Source of the DNA: JADCCX01 sp031373545
GTDB taxonomy: Bacteria; Pseudomonadota; Alphaproteobacteria; Rhizobiales; Beijerinckiaceae
Reading direction: 5' to 3'
Assembly (NCBI GenBank): GCA_031373545.1
Contig: JANMMT010000081.1
Location: 1 to 64,000 of the forward strand
Length of the DNA stretch: 64,000 nt
In this document: positions 8,110 through 16,302 of the stretch, piece by piece
Layout of the letters: each line of letters begins with the position of its first letter
How positions within the stretch are numbered: position 1 is the first letter of the stretch
Notes under the pieces: generated by a model
The model's database searches: none
Seen by the model: only the letters and a program-made list of their open reading frames with translations
Told to the model about the DNA's origin: nothing
Program-made: the position numbers and the translations under genes

Positions 8110-8134
8110 GGAACTTTGCGGGAGCAAACCGGTT
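8110..8134 (+). promoter_or_regulatory. EcfG-type promoter of the DUF892 gene
   Basis: GGAAC at 8110-8114, 17 bp, then GTT at 8132-8134 matches the alphaproteobacterial EcfG element (GGAAC-N16/17-CGTT, here GGTT). It ends 50 bp before the DUF892 start. The encoded ferritin-like stress protein fits that regulon. Confidence 0.65.
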
Positions 8135-8183
8135 GAGGTGACATCTGCACGAAGAAATCACCCCAACCAACCGGAGACAACCC

Positions 8184-8687
8184 ATGGCAACCGATTCCAA
8201 GACACTCGAAGACCTGTTCCACGACATGCTGAAGGACGTCTACTACGCCGAAAAGCAGGTCGTGAAGGCGCTGCCCAAGATGGCAAAAGCGGCGAAGTCA
8301 CCTGAATTGAAGGCGGCGTTCCTGGCGCACAAGACCGAAACGGAAGGCCACATCGAGCGCCTGTCAGAGGTCTTCGAATTGGCAGGCAAGAGCCCCCGTG
8401 CGAAGACCTGCGATGCCATCCTGGGCATTCTGGAAGAGGGCAAGGCCGTGATGGAAGACTATGCCAACAGCCCGGCGCTCGATGCCGGTCTGGTTGCTTC
8501 CGCCCAGGCTGTCGAGCATTACGAAATGGCCCGCTACGGCACGCTGCAGGCTTGGGCAAAGCAACTCGGCATGAAGGAAGCGGCCACCCTGCTGGGCGCC
8601 ACCCTTGCCGAGGAGACCAAGACGGACCAGGCGCTTTCCAAGCTGGCTGGCTCCGTCAACACGGTCGCCGTCGCCAAGGCCGCGTGA
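8184..8687 (+). CDS. Ferritin-like DUF892 (YciE/YciF-type) stress protein
   Basis: A 167-aa, almost wholly alpha-helical protein of the DUF892 family, a ferritin-like four-helix bundle. The N-terminal TLEDLFHDMLKDVYYAEKQV is the family hallmark. Glu and His residues in KTETEGHIERL and AVEHYEMARYGTL occupy the positions of the di-iron ligands. A GGAG ribosome site precedes the ATG. The gene is preceded by an EcfG-type promoter (8110-8134) and followed after 58 bp by an FAD-dependent oxidoreductase, possibly in one transcript. Function is known only as stress-associated; iron or peroxide handling is an inference from the fold. Confidence 0.93.
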   Translation: MATDSKTLEDLFHDMLKDVYYAEKQVVKALPKMAKAAKSPELKAAFLAHKTETEGHIERLSEVFELAGKSPRAKTCDAILGILEEGKAVMEDYANSPALDAGLVASAQAVEHYEMARYGTLQAWAKQLGMKEAATLLGATLAEETKTDQALSKLAGSVNTVAVAKAA

Positions 8688-8745
8688 TGTCGGGCCCAAG
8701 CCTGCCGCGCGCGACGCAGACCGCACAAACGGGCGAGGCGTCGTG

Positions 8746-10014
8746 ATGCACGGCTTGGTCAGCGAGGCAGCGTTCGATCCGCACACGACCGTGCACAGCG
8801 AACTGCGCGGCGGCTCCCCGCCGTGGCACGCCGGCTACGTCAGGCCCCGACGTCCGCTGCTTGAGCAGAGCATGCAGTGCGATGTGCTGATCGTGGGGGC
8901 CGGCATCACCGGCTCCCTCATGGCGCAGCATCTCACGAAGCTCGGTCACCAGGTTTGCGTGATCGACCGTGAGCGCCCCGGCTTTGGGAGCACGGCCGCC
9001 AGCACGGCCATGCTGCAGTGGGAAATTGACTGCCCCCTGATGGAACTCACGCAGTTCTACGGCTTCGATCGTGCCGCCAACATCTACCAACGCAGTCTGC
9101 AAGCGGTCACGGGCCTCAAGACGCTCGTCTGGTCGCTGGGCTTGGCCTGCGGATTCCGCGACCGCAGCTCCCTGTATCTGGCCGGTGGCGACACGGATGC
9201 GCGCGAGTTGCGCGAGGAATACACGCTGCGCGCGAAGGCGGGCCTGCCGGGTGTCTACTTCAACCATTCCACCCTTTTGCGCACCTTCGGTTTTGATCGG
9301 GAGGCGGCCATTCTGTCGTCCGGATCAGCGGATGCCGACCCACTCCAGCTGTCGCATGCATTGATTGCGTCGGCGGTTGCCGGCGGTGCCCGTGTCTTTG
9401 ATGCCGATGCCGTAACCTACGACGCCACGGCCAAAGGCGTGACGGTGGCGCTCGACAACGGCTGCGAGATCGAGGCCGGACGCGTCATCCTTGCCACGGG
9501 GTACGTCATGCCCGAATTCGTGAAATCGGAACTGCACAAGACAGCCTCCAGCTGGGCCATTGCGACACCGCCGCAGGAGCCCGATGCGCTCTGGCGAGAC
9601 GGCGTGCTGGTTTGGGAAGCGTCCGAATCCTATCTCTATGCCCGCACGACGGTGGATAACCGCATCGTCATCGGAGGAGAAGACGACGACAGCGTCACCG
9701 ATCCGCAAGAGCGGGATGCGCTGATGCCGCAGAAGGCGGAAATCATACTGCGCAAATTGAAGGCGTTGTGCCCGAACGCCGACGCGCGGGCGGACTTCAT
9801 CTGGTCTGGCGCCTTTGGCGAAACATCGGATGGCCTCCCTCTCATTGGCGAGGTGCCGGGCTATCCGCGCATGCATGCGGCCTATGGTTACGGCGGCAAC
9901 GGGATCACCTTCAGCTTCATGGCCTCACGCCTGATCGGCAAGATGATCGCTGGAGAAAAAGAACCATGGTACGAGGATTTCGCCCTCGACAGGCCCAAGC
10001 CGCCGGGCTCCTGA
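8746..10014 (+). CDS. FAD-dependent oxidoreductase (DAO family)
   Basis: A 422-aa flavoprotein of the DAO (glycine/D-amino acid oxidase-like) superfamily. The dinucleotide-binding motif VLIVGAGITG is at about residues 47-56, followed by VCVIDRERPGFGSTAASTAM, the family's second FAD segment. A C-terminal segment near residue 380, HAAYGYGGNGITFSFM, is the conserved FAD/substrate region. I chose ATG 8746 with GCGAGGCG upstream; frames opening earlier overlap the DUF892 gene. About 35 residues precede the Rossmann fold, containing PPWHAGYVRPRRPLL, so the enzyme resembles the gamma-glutamylputrescine oxidase-like branch. Its position after a stress-promoter gene suggests co-induction. The substrate is unknown. 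Confidence 0.88.
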   Translation: MHGLVSEAAFDPHTTVHSELRGGSPPWHAGYVRPRRPLLEQSMQCDVLIVGAGITGSLMAQHLTKLGHQVCVIDRERPGFGSTAASTAMLQWEIDCPLMELTQFYGFDRAANIYQRSLQAVTGLKTLVWSLGLACGFRDRSSLYLAGGDTDARELREEYTLRAKAGLPGVYFNHSTLLRTFGFDREAAILSSGSADADPLQLSHALIASAVAGGARVFDADAVTYDATAKGVTVALDNGCEIEAGRVILATGYVMPEFVKSELHKTASSWAIATPPQEPDALWRDGVLVWEASESYLYARTTVDNRIVIGGEDDDSVTDPQERDALMPQKAEIILRKLKALCPNADARADFIWSGAFGETSDGLPLIGEVPGYPRMHAAYGYGGNGITFSFMASRLIGKMIAGEKEPWYEDFALDRPKPPGS

Positions 10015-10043
10015 ACACGTGGATGATGGCGAAGTTTAAAATG

Positions 10044-10064
10044 GTGTCATGCACTGCGTGACAC
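10044..10064. other. Near-perfect inverted repeat between convergent genes
   Basis: GTGTCATGCA-C-TGCGTGACAC has 10-bp arms with one mismatch around a single base. It lies in the 169-bp gap between the convergent FAD oxidoreductase and phyR. No T-run follows, so it is not a classical terminator; a cruciform or protein site is possible. I see nothing else in this gap. Confidence 0.45.
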
Positions 10065-10183
10065 AGGGCGGCGGCGTAAACCAGTCCCGCGGCCTGCTGT
10101 CACGTGATCCCATATGTTGACACGGCTCGGCGTGGCGCAAGACACCCGTCAGCAGTGCGTGGCGCAGGTGGCTTGCGCAGCCT

Positions 10184-10981
10184 CTATGCTGCGGCCTGCT
10201 TGCCTGCCTTCCGATCAAAGAAGAGCGCCTGACTGATCGAGGCTTTCACGGCGTCGGGCTGGAAAGGCTTGGTAATCAGGAAGGCGGGCTCGGGCTTCTC
10301 GCCCGTCAGCAGCCGTTCGGGATAAGCCGTGATGAAGACGACCGGCACATTCACCGTGCGCAGGATTTCGTTGACCGCATCCAGTCCCGAGCTGCCATCG
10401 GCCAGCTGGATATCGGCCAGGACCAGTCCGGGAGGCTTCTGCCGGATCAGCGCGATGGCCTCCTTGTGCGTGCGGGCGATGCCCATGACCTCATGGCCGA
10501 GTTCAAGCACCATGGCTTCGATGTCCAGCGCGATGATGGGCTCGTCCTCGATGATGAGCACGCTGGTCGCAACCTGTTCGGCGATTTCGCGTGCGGCCTG
10601 ATCGAGCAGGGTCTGGCACTCGCTTTCGCTGACCTCCAGAATATGCGCGACCGCTTGGCTGGAGAATCCTTCAACCGTTTTCAGAATGAAGGCCTGGCGC
10701 GCACGCGGCGTCAGCATCTCGATGTTGCGCTCGACGGCGCTGATGCCCTGGGGCGGCAGCGACGACTTTTGGGCCTGCACCGAAGTGGACCACAGCTTGA
10801 GGAAAACCCTGTACAGCGCGTGCTGGGCAGGCATGTCGCGCGGGAAGGCCGTTGGGTCGGCGATGAGCGCTTCCAGAGTCTGCATCACATAGGCATCCCC
10901 CAGAGATTGCGTTCCGCTCAAGGCGCGGGCAAAGCGCCGGAGATAGGCAAGATGTGGAGCAATTTCTTTGGCGATTGACAT
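10184..10981 (-). CDS. phyR: PhyR, general stress response anti-anti-sigma regulator
   Basis: A 265-aa response regulator with the inverted architecture of PhyR: an EcfG-like sigma domain at the N terminus (about 1-135) and a receiver at the C terminus (about 139-255). Receiver residues E145/D146, phosphoacceptor D190 (VLADIQL) and K238 (ITKPF) are all present, and FITAYPERLL matches the FAT GUY-type receivers. When phosphorylated, PhyR binds NepR and frees EcfG. The gene is divergent from nepR-ecfG, the canonical locus layout. The ATG has GAGG upstream. I find no EcfG box reading towards phyR, only one reading towards nepR. Confidence 0.97.
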   Translation of the reverse strand: MSIAKEIAPHLAYLRRFARALSGTQSLGDAYVMQTLEALIADPTAFPRDMPAQHALYRVFLKLWSTSVQAQKSSLPPQGISAVERNIEMLTPRARQAFILKTVEGFSSQAVAHILEVSESECQTLLDQAAREIAEQVATSVLIIEDEPIIALDIEAMVLELGHEVMGIARTHKEAIALIRQKPPGLVLADIQLADGSSGLDAVNEILRTVNVPVVFITAYPERLLTGEKPEPAFLITKPFQPDAVKASISQALFFDRKAGKQAAA

Positions 10982-11060
10982 CGTAATCCTCGTGAATTTA
11001 GCTATGAAAAGATTGGTGCAGCCGCTCCTTTTGGCAAGAAATTTATTTTTCTAAATTCTC

Positions 11061-11085
11061 GGAACTTCGCTGATGGGATGACGTT
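11061..11085 (+). promoter_or_regulatory. EcfG-type promoter of nepR-ecfG
   Basis: GGAAC (11061-11065), 16 bp, CGTT (11082-11085): an exact match to the EcfG consensus, 67 bp before the nepR start. It implies autoregulation of the sigma factor and its anti-sigma factor. Confidence 0.88.
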
Positions 11086-11151
11086 AGCTACCTTATCAGG
11101 GCAATTGTGCGCGTGTGGTTTCACATGTTTGACGGACAGGATTTCAAAAAT

Positions 11152-11370
11152 ATGAGTGATGACCGGAAGACCCAAGAGCCCGATGGCGCGCGCGCCCAGG
11201 GCGGCAAGGTTGTCAACACGAGCAAGGTCAAATTCGGCAATCTGATGCAGGATGCGATCGGCCGCTCCCTCCAGGCCCATTTCGATGACATCGCCAGCGC
11301 CCCGGTGCCGGACAAGTTCCTCGTGCTCCTGGCTGAACTCGAAGCGAAGGAGATCGGTCGTGACCGCTGA
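11152..11370 (+). CDS. nepR: NepR anti-sigma factor
   Basis: A 72-aa protein. Residues 35-64 carry the NepR core: AIGRSLQAHFDDIASAPVPD followed by KFLVLLAELE, the helices that clamp EcfG or, under stress, phospho-PhyR. I chose ATG 11152 with AGGA upstream; an ATG at 11125 would add 9 residues. The end of the gene overlaps the GTG start of ecfG by 11 bp, so synthesis of the two is coupled. It lies between divergent phyR and ecfG, and an exact EcfG promoter precedes it. Confidence 0.93.
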   Translation: MSDDRKTQEPDGARAQGGKVVNTSKVKFGNLMQDAIGRSLQAHFDDIASAPVPDKFLVLLAELEAKEIGRDR

Positions 11371-11941
11371 ACGCACGTTCGCGGATCCGACCAAGACGTT
11401 TCGCGATACGATGCTGCGGGAGGTGCCGGGTCTGCGTGCTTTCTGCGTCTCGCTTTGCGGCTCCTACGTGCTGGCGGACGACCTCGTGCAGGATGTGCTC
11501 CTGAAGGCGTGGGGGCATTCGGAAAGCTTCCGCGAAGGCACCAACATGCGGGCCTGGCTCTTCACCATCGCGCGCAACACCTTCTACTCGCTTTACCGCA
11601 AGCGCGGCCGCGAGGTGGAGGACGTGGACGGCATACACACCGCCAATTTGGCCGTGGCTCCGGCACAGGAAGGCGTGATGGATCTGGCCGACTTCCGCAT
11701 CGCGCTGGCCAAGCTGCCCGACGAACACCGCGAGGTGCTCATTCTGGTGGGTGCGTCGGGCCTCTCCTACGAGCAGGCTGCCGAGGTTTGCGGCGTGGCC
11801 GTCGGCACCATCAAGAGCCGCGTCAGCCGCGCGCGGGCGCGCCTGGGCGATCTCCTCGGGATCGAGCGCGTTGAAGACATAGGCCCCGACGCGCGTTCGA
11901 TTTCCGCAGTGGGTGCCGGTGCGCAGGTGCCCAGGGCATGA
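11360..11941 (+). CDS. ecfG: EcfG, ECF sigma factor of the general stress response
   Basis: A 193-aa ECF sigma factor. Region 2 is at about residues 20-90 (ADDLVQDVLLKAW, then RAWLFTIARNTFYSLYRK). Region 4 is at about 115-165 (LPDEHREVLILVGASGLSYE, then VAVGTIKSRVSRARARL). The start is GTG 11360 inside the end of nepR; no better ATG exists until after region 2 begins. The stop overlaps the start of the following sensor kinase (ATGA), giving a nepR-ecfG-kinase operon. EcfG recognises GGAAC-N16/17-CGTT, and at least eight such sites occur in this window. Confidence 0.96.
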   Translation: MTAERTFADPTKTFRDTMLREVPGLRAFCVSLCGSYVLADDLVQDVLLKAWGHSESFREGTNMRAWLFTIARNTFYSLYRKRGREVEDVDGIHTANLAVAPAQEGVMDLADFRIALAKLPDEHREVLILVGASGLSYEQAAEVCGVAVGTIKSRVSRARARLGDLLGIERVEDIGPDARSISAVGAGAQVPRA

Positions 11942-13605
11942 TGAGATTGAAAGCGCTGGGCAGCGTCAAGGCTCGGCTGCTCATCCTGCTGGTGTTCATC
12001 GCAATTCCCGTTCTAGCACTCACGATGGTGCTGGCGACCCTGACCTATCGTTCCGAATTGCGGACCCTCGAGCAATCGCAGATGCGCTTTGCCGATGAGT
12101 TTGCGATTCGGTCCCGCATCTGGATGCGCGGCACACTGCGCATCGTCGAGACAACCCTCAGCACAGCACCTCTGGGCGCGGGCAACATGGCTGCGTGCCA
12201 GGAGCAGGTGGCCGGCGTGCTGCGCGCCTCCCCCACGTTCAAGGCCCTGTACGTGGCCGGCGAGAACCGAAGTGGTTGCCTCGCCGCAACCGAAGGCTTC
12301 ATGGACGATGCGGCCTTACGCGCACTGGTCATCACGGTCCGCGATCGCCCAGCCACAGATGCGTGGATACCCAGCAGCACGAACCGTTTTCGTTATGACA
12401 CGGTCACATTCGCAGGCGCATCCTACTTCGTGTTCTACGTTCAGACAGTACCGCCCGACCGATCGGAATTCCTGGAGGGCATGCTTGTCGTGGACCCCTT
12501 TCTGCTCGATCAGGTGTTCGATCTTGGCATCGTTGACCGGATGACGACCGTTGGAATCGTCGCGAACAGGCAGGACATCCTGGCCGCGCGCGGAACGGCC
12601 GAACAGGACAACACCTGGCTTCCCCGCGTCTGGCCGCCCGGTCCACTGCCGGGTCGGTGGTCCGCCGATGCCGCGAATGGTGTGGCAGGCCAGTATGCAG
12701 CGCGCCTCGTCGCCGAACCCGGCCTCTATGTGCTCGCCAGTTTCAACGGCTCGGCGGAAAACGCAGCGCTGCGGCGCTATCTCATCATGTGCGCCGCACC
12801 ACTCCTGATGCTGGCCGTGATGTATGCGGCGTCGTGGAGTTTCATCCAGACCAACATCGTGCGGGGAATCGCGGGAATCGAGCAGGCCGCGAAGGCCGAG
12901 ATCGACGGGCATGACGGCGTGCTGGCACCGATCGACCCGGGCATGCCGGAAGATATCCGCAAGGTCGCCAGCGCCTTCAACCGCATGGTGACCGAGGCCG
13001 CTTCACGCGAAATGACGCTGCGCGCGTCGCTGGAGGCGAACCAGCATCTAATGCGCGAATTGCACCACCGGGTGAAGAACAGCCTGCAGGTGATCCAGAG
13101 CTACCTTGCCCTCACACGCCGCGAGCAACCTGACCAGGGTGGCGAAATCCTGCGCGATGCAGAAGCCAAGGTGCAGGTTCTGGCCGTCGCCTACAGGTTC
13201 GCCCTCACCGCCCACGGCATGCAGGATGTACCGGTGCAACCCTTCGTTCAAGAACTGCTGTCCAACCTTTCGGACGCCGCCCGCCGCTCCGATCGCCGGA
13301 TCGACGCCGAGATCAGCACCAAGGCCGGCTTTCCCGTGGACAGGGCCATTCCGCTGGGCCTTGCCATCGTCGAAGTCGCCTTCAGTTGCATCAAGCATTC
13401 AGGTTGCGGCGGCGTGAAGGTCGTGCTCGTGGATGAGGACACAGGCGGGCTGAGCCTGACCATATCTGCCCATGGAATGACCGAAGGGGGGCTTGCGCCC
13501 ACCAAGACCCTGATCGGCTTGCGGTTGCAACTCGATGCGCAGAATATCCCCGTCGATCCGCCGATCATGCTGAATTGGCACATCGCAGCAGGCCATACCA
13601 GCTGA
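11938..13605 (+). CDS. Membrane HisKA_2 sensor kinase with degenerate ATPase domain
   Basis: A 555-aa protein translationally coupled to ecfG. TM1 is at about residues 11-33, then an extracytoplasmic sensor region of about 240 residues, TM2 at about 283-305, a HAMP-like linker, and a HisKA_2 dimerisation domain with MRELHHRVKN (His 376/377). The C-terminal ATPase region is aberrant. Where the N box should be stands EVAFSCIKHSG (about 479) instead of an E-x2-N-N-A motif, and the G1 box DxGxG is replaced by SAHGMTEGG (about 510). ATP binding is probably lost. The protein may act as a phosphatase, a phosphotransfer scaffold, or a partner of the intact kinase 92 bp downstream. The domain order suggests it once was a PhyR-controlling kinase. 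Confidence 0.88.
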   Translation: MMRLKALGSVKARLLILLVFIAIPVLALTMVLATLTYRSELRTLEQSQMRFADEFAIRSRIWMRGTLRIVETTLSTAPLGAGNMAACQEQVAGVLRASPTFKALYVAGENRSGCLAATEGFMDDAALRALVITVRDRPATDAWIPSSTNRFRYDTVTFAGASYFVFYVQTVPPDRSEFLEGMLVVDPFLLDQVFDLGIVDRMTTVGIVANRQDILAARGTAEQDNTWLPRVWPPGPLPGRWSADAANGVAGQYAARLVAEPGLYVLASFNGSAENAALRRYLIMCAAPLLMLAVMYAASWSFIQTNIVRGIAGIEQAAKAEIDGHDGVLAPIDPGMPEDIRKVASAFNRMVTEAASREMTLRASLEANQHLMRELHHRVKNSLQVIQSYLALTRREQPDQGGEILRDAEAKVQVLAVAYRFALTAHGMQDVPVQPFVQELLSNLSDAARRSDRRIDAEISTKAGFPVDRAIPLGLAIVEVAFSCIKHSGCGGVKVVLVDEDTGGLSLTISAHGMTEGGLAPTKTLIGLRLQLDAQNIPVDPPIMLNWHIAAGHTS

Positions 13606-13697
13606 TGTCAAATGACATTGTCCCCACGTTCTCGGACTGTTACGCGCAGTCTCCCGGATTTCTTGCCCCACGATTTTGAACGGAATTTTGATCTCCT

Positions 13698-14720
13698 ATG
13701 CATAGACCCATCAATGACCAGTCCCGGGGCAAGCTTGGTTATGGCCCCACCAGGGCTTACACTGCCGCGATCGCCGTTTTTGCTCTGGCGTTGGCTTTGC
13801 GCTTTGGTGTTGACGGTTATCTGCCATCCGGCTTTCCTTACCTGACGTTTTTCCCCGCCGTCATCATCACGGCGTTCCTGTTCGGCACAGGGCCTGGCAT
13901 TCTCTCGGCTGCCCTTGGCGGCTTGGCCGCATGGTACTTTTTTCTGCCGCCTTTCTATTCCTTGCACCTGACACCGACCACGGGCGTGGCGCTCGGGTTT
14001 TACGTTTTCATCATCGGCGTCGATCTTCTGATCATCGACCGCCTTCTGAAGGCGCTGGGGCAGCTCGATGCAGAGCGCAAGCACGCGATGAACGTGGCCG
14101 AAGAACGCGACACGCTGTTTCGCGAGGTGCAGCACCGCATTGGCAACAACTTGCAGGCCATCTCGTCGCTGCTGCTGATCCAGTCGCGCAACGTCCAAGA
14201 TCCGGCTGCGCACCGCGCATTGATGGAATCGATCCAGCGGGTGTCGGTGATCGCGGACATCCAGCGCATGTTTCACGACCCGGACCGAACAAAAGGCCAG
14301 CTCGATGCAGCCTACGCGCGGGAAATTGCCAATGGCTGCATCATGGCGGCGGGCGCGGAAGCCGAGTTTAAGGTGGAAATCGACGTCGAGCCCATCACGC
14401 TGGAACAGGACTCGTTTCTCGCCGTGTCGCTGGTGTTGACAGAATGCATCAACAACGCGCTGGAGCACGGAAAGCGGCCGGATGGCGGCAGTCTGATCAC
14501 AATTGGCTTGCAAGTCGACCGCGCGGCGGAGTCCGCTATCTTGACCGTGTCGGACAACGGACCGGGCGTGAAAGCGGATTTCAATTCTGCAACGTCCAAC
14601 AGCATCGGATTAAGGGTCGTCAATTCATTTTGCCGGCAATTGAACGGTACATTCTCCATGGAGAATGCAGCAGGCACACGGTGCACGCTTACCTTCCCCC
14701 TGCCCGCGCGCAGCGATTGA
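13698..14720 (+). CDS. DUF4118 membrane HisKA_2 sensor histidine kinase
   Basis: A 340-aa kinase. Four hydrophobic segments at about 20-38, 45-63, 66-84 and 95-115 form a DUF4118 (KdpD-like) membrane domain with hardly any periplasmic part. The HisKA_2 domain has FREVQHRIGNNLQAISSLLL with phosphoacceptor H146. The HATPase has a proper N box, ECINNALEHG (N252/N253), and a G1 box, SDNGPG (286-290), then GLRVVNSF. It is the natural candidate for the kinase feeding PhyR, since it closes the phyR/nepR/ecfG locus and is intact where its upstream neighbour is not. No good Shine-Dalgarno precedes the ATG. A strong hairpin at 14741-14767 follows. Confidence 0.92.
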   Translation: MHRPINDQSRGKLGYGPTRAYTAAIAVFALALALRFGVDGYLPSGFPYLTFFPAVIITAFLFGTGPGILSAALGGLAAWYFFLPPFYSLHLTPTTGVALGFYVFIIGVDLLIIDRLLKALGQLDAERKHAMNVAEERDTLFREVQHRIGNNLQAISSLLLIQSRNVQDPAAHRALMESIQRVSVIADIQRMFHDPDRTKGQLDAAYAREIANGCIMAAGAEAEFKVEIDVEPITLEQDSFLAVSLVLTECINNALEHGKRPDGGSLITIGLQVDRAAESAILTVSDNGPGVKADFNSATSNSIGLRVVNSFCRQLNGTFSMENAAGTRCTLTFPLPARSD

Positions 14721-14740
14721 TCAGGGCATTTGACCCCCGA

Positions 14741-14767
14741 CAGGCGGCAGATTTTGCCTGCCGCCTG
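14741..14767. terminator. Strong hairpin between convergent genes
   Basis: CAGGCGGCAG-ATTTTGC-CTGCCGCCTG: a perfect 10-bp GC-rich stem in the 78-bp gap between the plus-strand kinase and the minus-strand PRC-barrel gene. It probably acts as a bidirectional terminator, although T-runs are poor on both sides. Confidence 0.6.
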
Positions 14768-14798
14768 CCGGTCCGGGGTAGCGCATTTTGTGTTCGGC

Positions 14799-15149
14799 TC
14801 AGAGGGTGCCGTAATAATCGGCTGCCTTGCGGCGGATGTCGCCATCACCTTTGGTGAGATCGCCGAGGTTGTAGGCTGGCGCGAGCTCGAGCGCCTCCTT
14901 CGACATCGGCACAACATAGCCGCCGACCTGCGGGTCGTAATCAAGGGAGGCCCAGGGCATGGGATGATACTTCTCGCCGATGCCCAGAAACCCGCCGAAT
15001 CCGAGCACGGCATACATCACTTCGCTGGAGGTCTTGTCGAGCATGATGTCCTCGACATGGCCGATCTTGTCGCCCTGCTTGTTGAACACCGATGTTCCCC
15101 GCACCTTTGAGGCGAGGATGGCTGTCGTATGACCGCTTGAGGTTGGCAT
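14799..15149 (-). CDS. PRC-barrel domain protein
   Basis: A 116-aa protein with one PRC-barrel domain. AILASKVRGTSVFNKQGDKI and GHVEDIMLDKTS form the typical first strands, followed by the GFLGIGEKYHPMPW segment found in photosynthetic reaction centre H-chain-like and stress PRC proteins. The ATG at 15149 has GGAG 6-9 bp upstream; a second ATG lies four codons earlier. An exact EcfG-type promoter sits 70 bp upstream (15219-15243). Stand-alone PRC-barrel proteins are frequent general-stress regulon members in this group. The biochemical role is unknown. Confidence 0.92.
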   Translation of the reverse strand: MPTSSGHTTAILASKVRGTSVFNKQGDKIGHVEDIMLDKTSSEVMYAVLGFGGFLGIGEKYHPMPWASLDYDPQVGGYVVPMSKEALELAPAYNLGDLTKGDGDIRRKAADYYGTL

Positions 15150-15218
15150 GACTGTCTCCATGTTTCTGATGGTCTTGGTTTGCGATGGTCTGAAGAAGGC
15201 CCAGGTGGCTGATGGGAC

Positions 15219-15243
15219 AACGCCGCATCGCAGGGGCGGTTCC
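15219..15243 (-). promoter_or_regulatory. EcfG-type promoter of the PRC-barrel gene
   Basis: Read on the minus strand: GGAAC (15243-15239), 16 bp, CGTT (15222-15219). An exact consensus match, ending 70 bp before the PRC-barrel start. Confidence 0.82.
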
Positions 15244-15345
15244 CTCGCGGCTGCGCTCCAGCGCCCGATGGTGGCACTGGATGCGAAAAAGGGATGCCTC
15301 CGTGGAAGCATCCCCTAATCATGAAATCCAAGGTGCGGTCGGGCG

Positions 15346-15522
15346 CTAAATGCGCCGGCGCAGCACCGACACGACCGCCGTAATGATGATGAGCGCAATG
15401 GCGCCGTACAGAAGCAGTTGTGCGCCGCTCATCGCAGTGCCGGCAACGCCGCCCAGGCCGAAGAACGCCGCGACAATGGCGACCACGACAAGCACGACAG
15501 CCCAGTACAGAAGATTACCCAT
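15346..15522 (-). CDS. DUF1328 small membrane protein
   Basis: A 58-aa protein reading MGNLLYWAVVLVVVAIVAAF, a small GLGGVAG turn, a second hydrophobic segment AQLLLYGAIALIII and a basic LRRRI end. This two-helix pattern is that of the DUF1328/YtjA family. AAGGGG lies 7 bp before the ATG. An exact EcfG-type promoter begins about 80 bp upstream (15601-15625). Such proteins are commonly stress-induced and sit in the inner membrane. No mechanism is known. Confidence 0.92.
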   Translation of the reverse strand: MGNLLYWAVVLVVVAIVAAFFGLGGVAGTAMSGAQLLLYGAIALIIITAVVSVLRRRI

Positions 15523-15600
15523 GGTGAACCCCTTTCACTTCGTCAGGGGTCAAGTCGAAGGATCGTCCCGACCTTCGATCTTTCCCCTCGTCGGAGGAGG

Positions 15601-15625
15601 AACGCGCTCGGGCAATCCCGGTTCC
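15601..15625 (-). promoter_or_regulatory. EcfG-type promoter of the DUF1328 gene
   Basis: On the minus strand GGAAC (15625-15621), 16 bp, CGTT (15604-15601). An exact consensus match, 79 bp upstream of the DUF1328 start, in the gap after the preceding minus-strand gene. Confidence 0.82.
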
Positions 15626-15658
15626 GGGCGATCTCATGCACCTGTGACGCCAGAATGC

Positions 15659-15934
15659 TCAGCCCGCCTTCGTGGGCGATGACTCGCGGGCATCGGACAA
15701 GCCGAGTTGTGCCTTCGCATCGGCAATTTCCGCCATGCGGGATGGCTCGCCGCCGCCCATGCCTTCTTCGGTCGCAATCGATAGCCGGCGGGCATCTTCT
15801 TCCCATGCGTCGAGGACCTGCTTTTTCTGCAGGTCGGACAAACCGGGACAGCTAAGGACCTCCGTGGGCGCTGCGAAATGCGCCGAAGGGTTGGCCGTCA
15901 ATTCCGGCAGTTTCAGTGTCGCGGATGGGGACAT
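15659..15934 (-). CDS. Hypothetical protein, 91 aa
   Basis: A cytosolic-looking 91-aa protein. The middle, PTEVLSCPGLSDLQKKQVLD followed by AWEEDARRLSIATEEGM, resembles small rhizobial proteins of unknown function with an LS-x-x-K-x-x-L-x-x-W-E-x-D-A-R pattern. The C terminus is Ala/Ser/Lys rich. AGGAAC lies before ATG 15934. It is the third gene of a minus-strand run (49-aa protein, 23-aa protein, this gene) headed by an EcfG-type promoter at 16303-16328, so it may be a stress gene. I cannot assign a function. Confidence 0.75.
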   Translation of the reverse strand: MSPSATLKLPELTANPSAHFAAPTEVLSCPGLSDLQKKQVLDAWEEDARRLSIATEEGMGGGEPSRMAEIADAKAQLGLSDARESSPTKAG

Positions 15935-16022
15935 GGTGAGTTCCTGTCTGATGGTGGGAGGATCGGCTGTCCGGCCGGACGACGCGCGTTTTGATATGCG
16001 CGCGGCCCGCATCAGTGGGATG

Positions 16023-16094
16023 TCAGCCGAAAACCCAATAAAGTGCGATGATGGGCAAGGGAACGCCCAGGGCCCAGAGTGCGATCGTGCGCAT
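16023..16094 (-). CDS. Very small hydrophobic protein, 23 aa
   Basis: The frame encodes MRTIALWALGVPLPIIALYW followed by VFG and a stop. An AGGAG ribosome site lies 8 bp before the ATG. It is a single hydrophobic helix with a Pro-x-Pro kink, likely membrane inserted. It lies 32 bp downstream of the 49-aa membrane protein gene on the same strand. The good ribosome site, compact hydrophobic composition and position make it a credible gene despite its size. No function is known to me. Confidence 0.6.
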   Translation of the reverse strand: MRTIALWALGVPLPIIALYWVFG

Positions 16095-16126
16095 TTTCAA
16101 TCTCCTGTTTGCAGTTTCAAAAGGGC

Positions 16127-16276
16127 TCAGCGTTGCTCGATCTGCAGCCCATTCCTGTCGAGGCGGATATCGACGCCCGGGTTCTGGGAACGCTCATAAA
16201 AATAAGCGGCCAAGCTGCCCACCGTAACGACAGCGAGGATGCAGATGACGAGCATCATGGTGTTGCGGTTGTACAT
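16127..16276 (-). CDS. Small single-pass membrane protein, 49 aa
   Basis: From ATG 16276: a short polar start (MYNRNT), one transmembrane helix MMLVICILAVVTVGSLAAYF, then a polar tail containing ERSQNPGVDIRLDRNGLQIE. The tail would face the periplasm if the N terminus is inside. CGGAG is 7 bp upstream. An EcfG-type promoter (16303-16328) would give a leader of about 20 nt. It probably heads an operon with the 23-aa gene. The frame is open further upstream but those codons precede the promoter. Function unknown; stress induction inferred. Confidence 0.75.
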   Translation of the reverse strand: MYNRNTMMLVICILAVVTVGSLAAYFYERSQNPGVDIRLDRNGLQIEQR

Positions 16277-16302
16277 ATCGATACTCCGGGTGACACCGGC
16301 AT

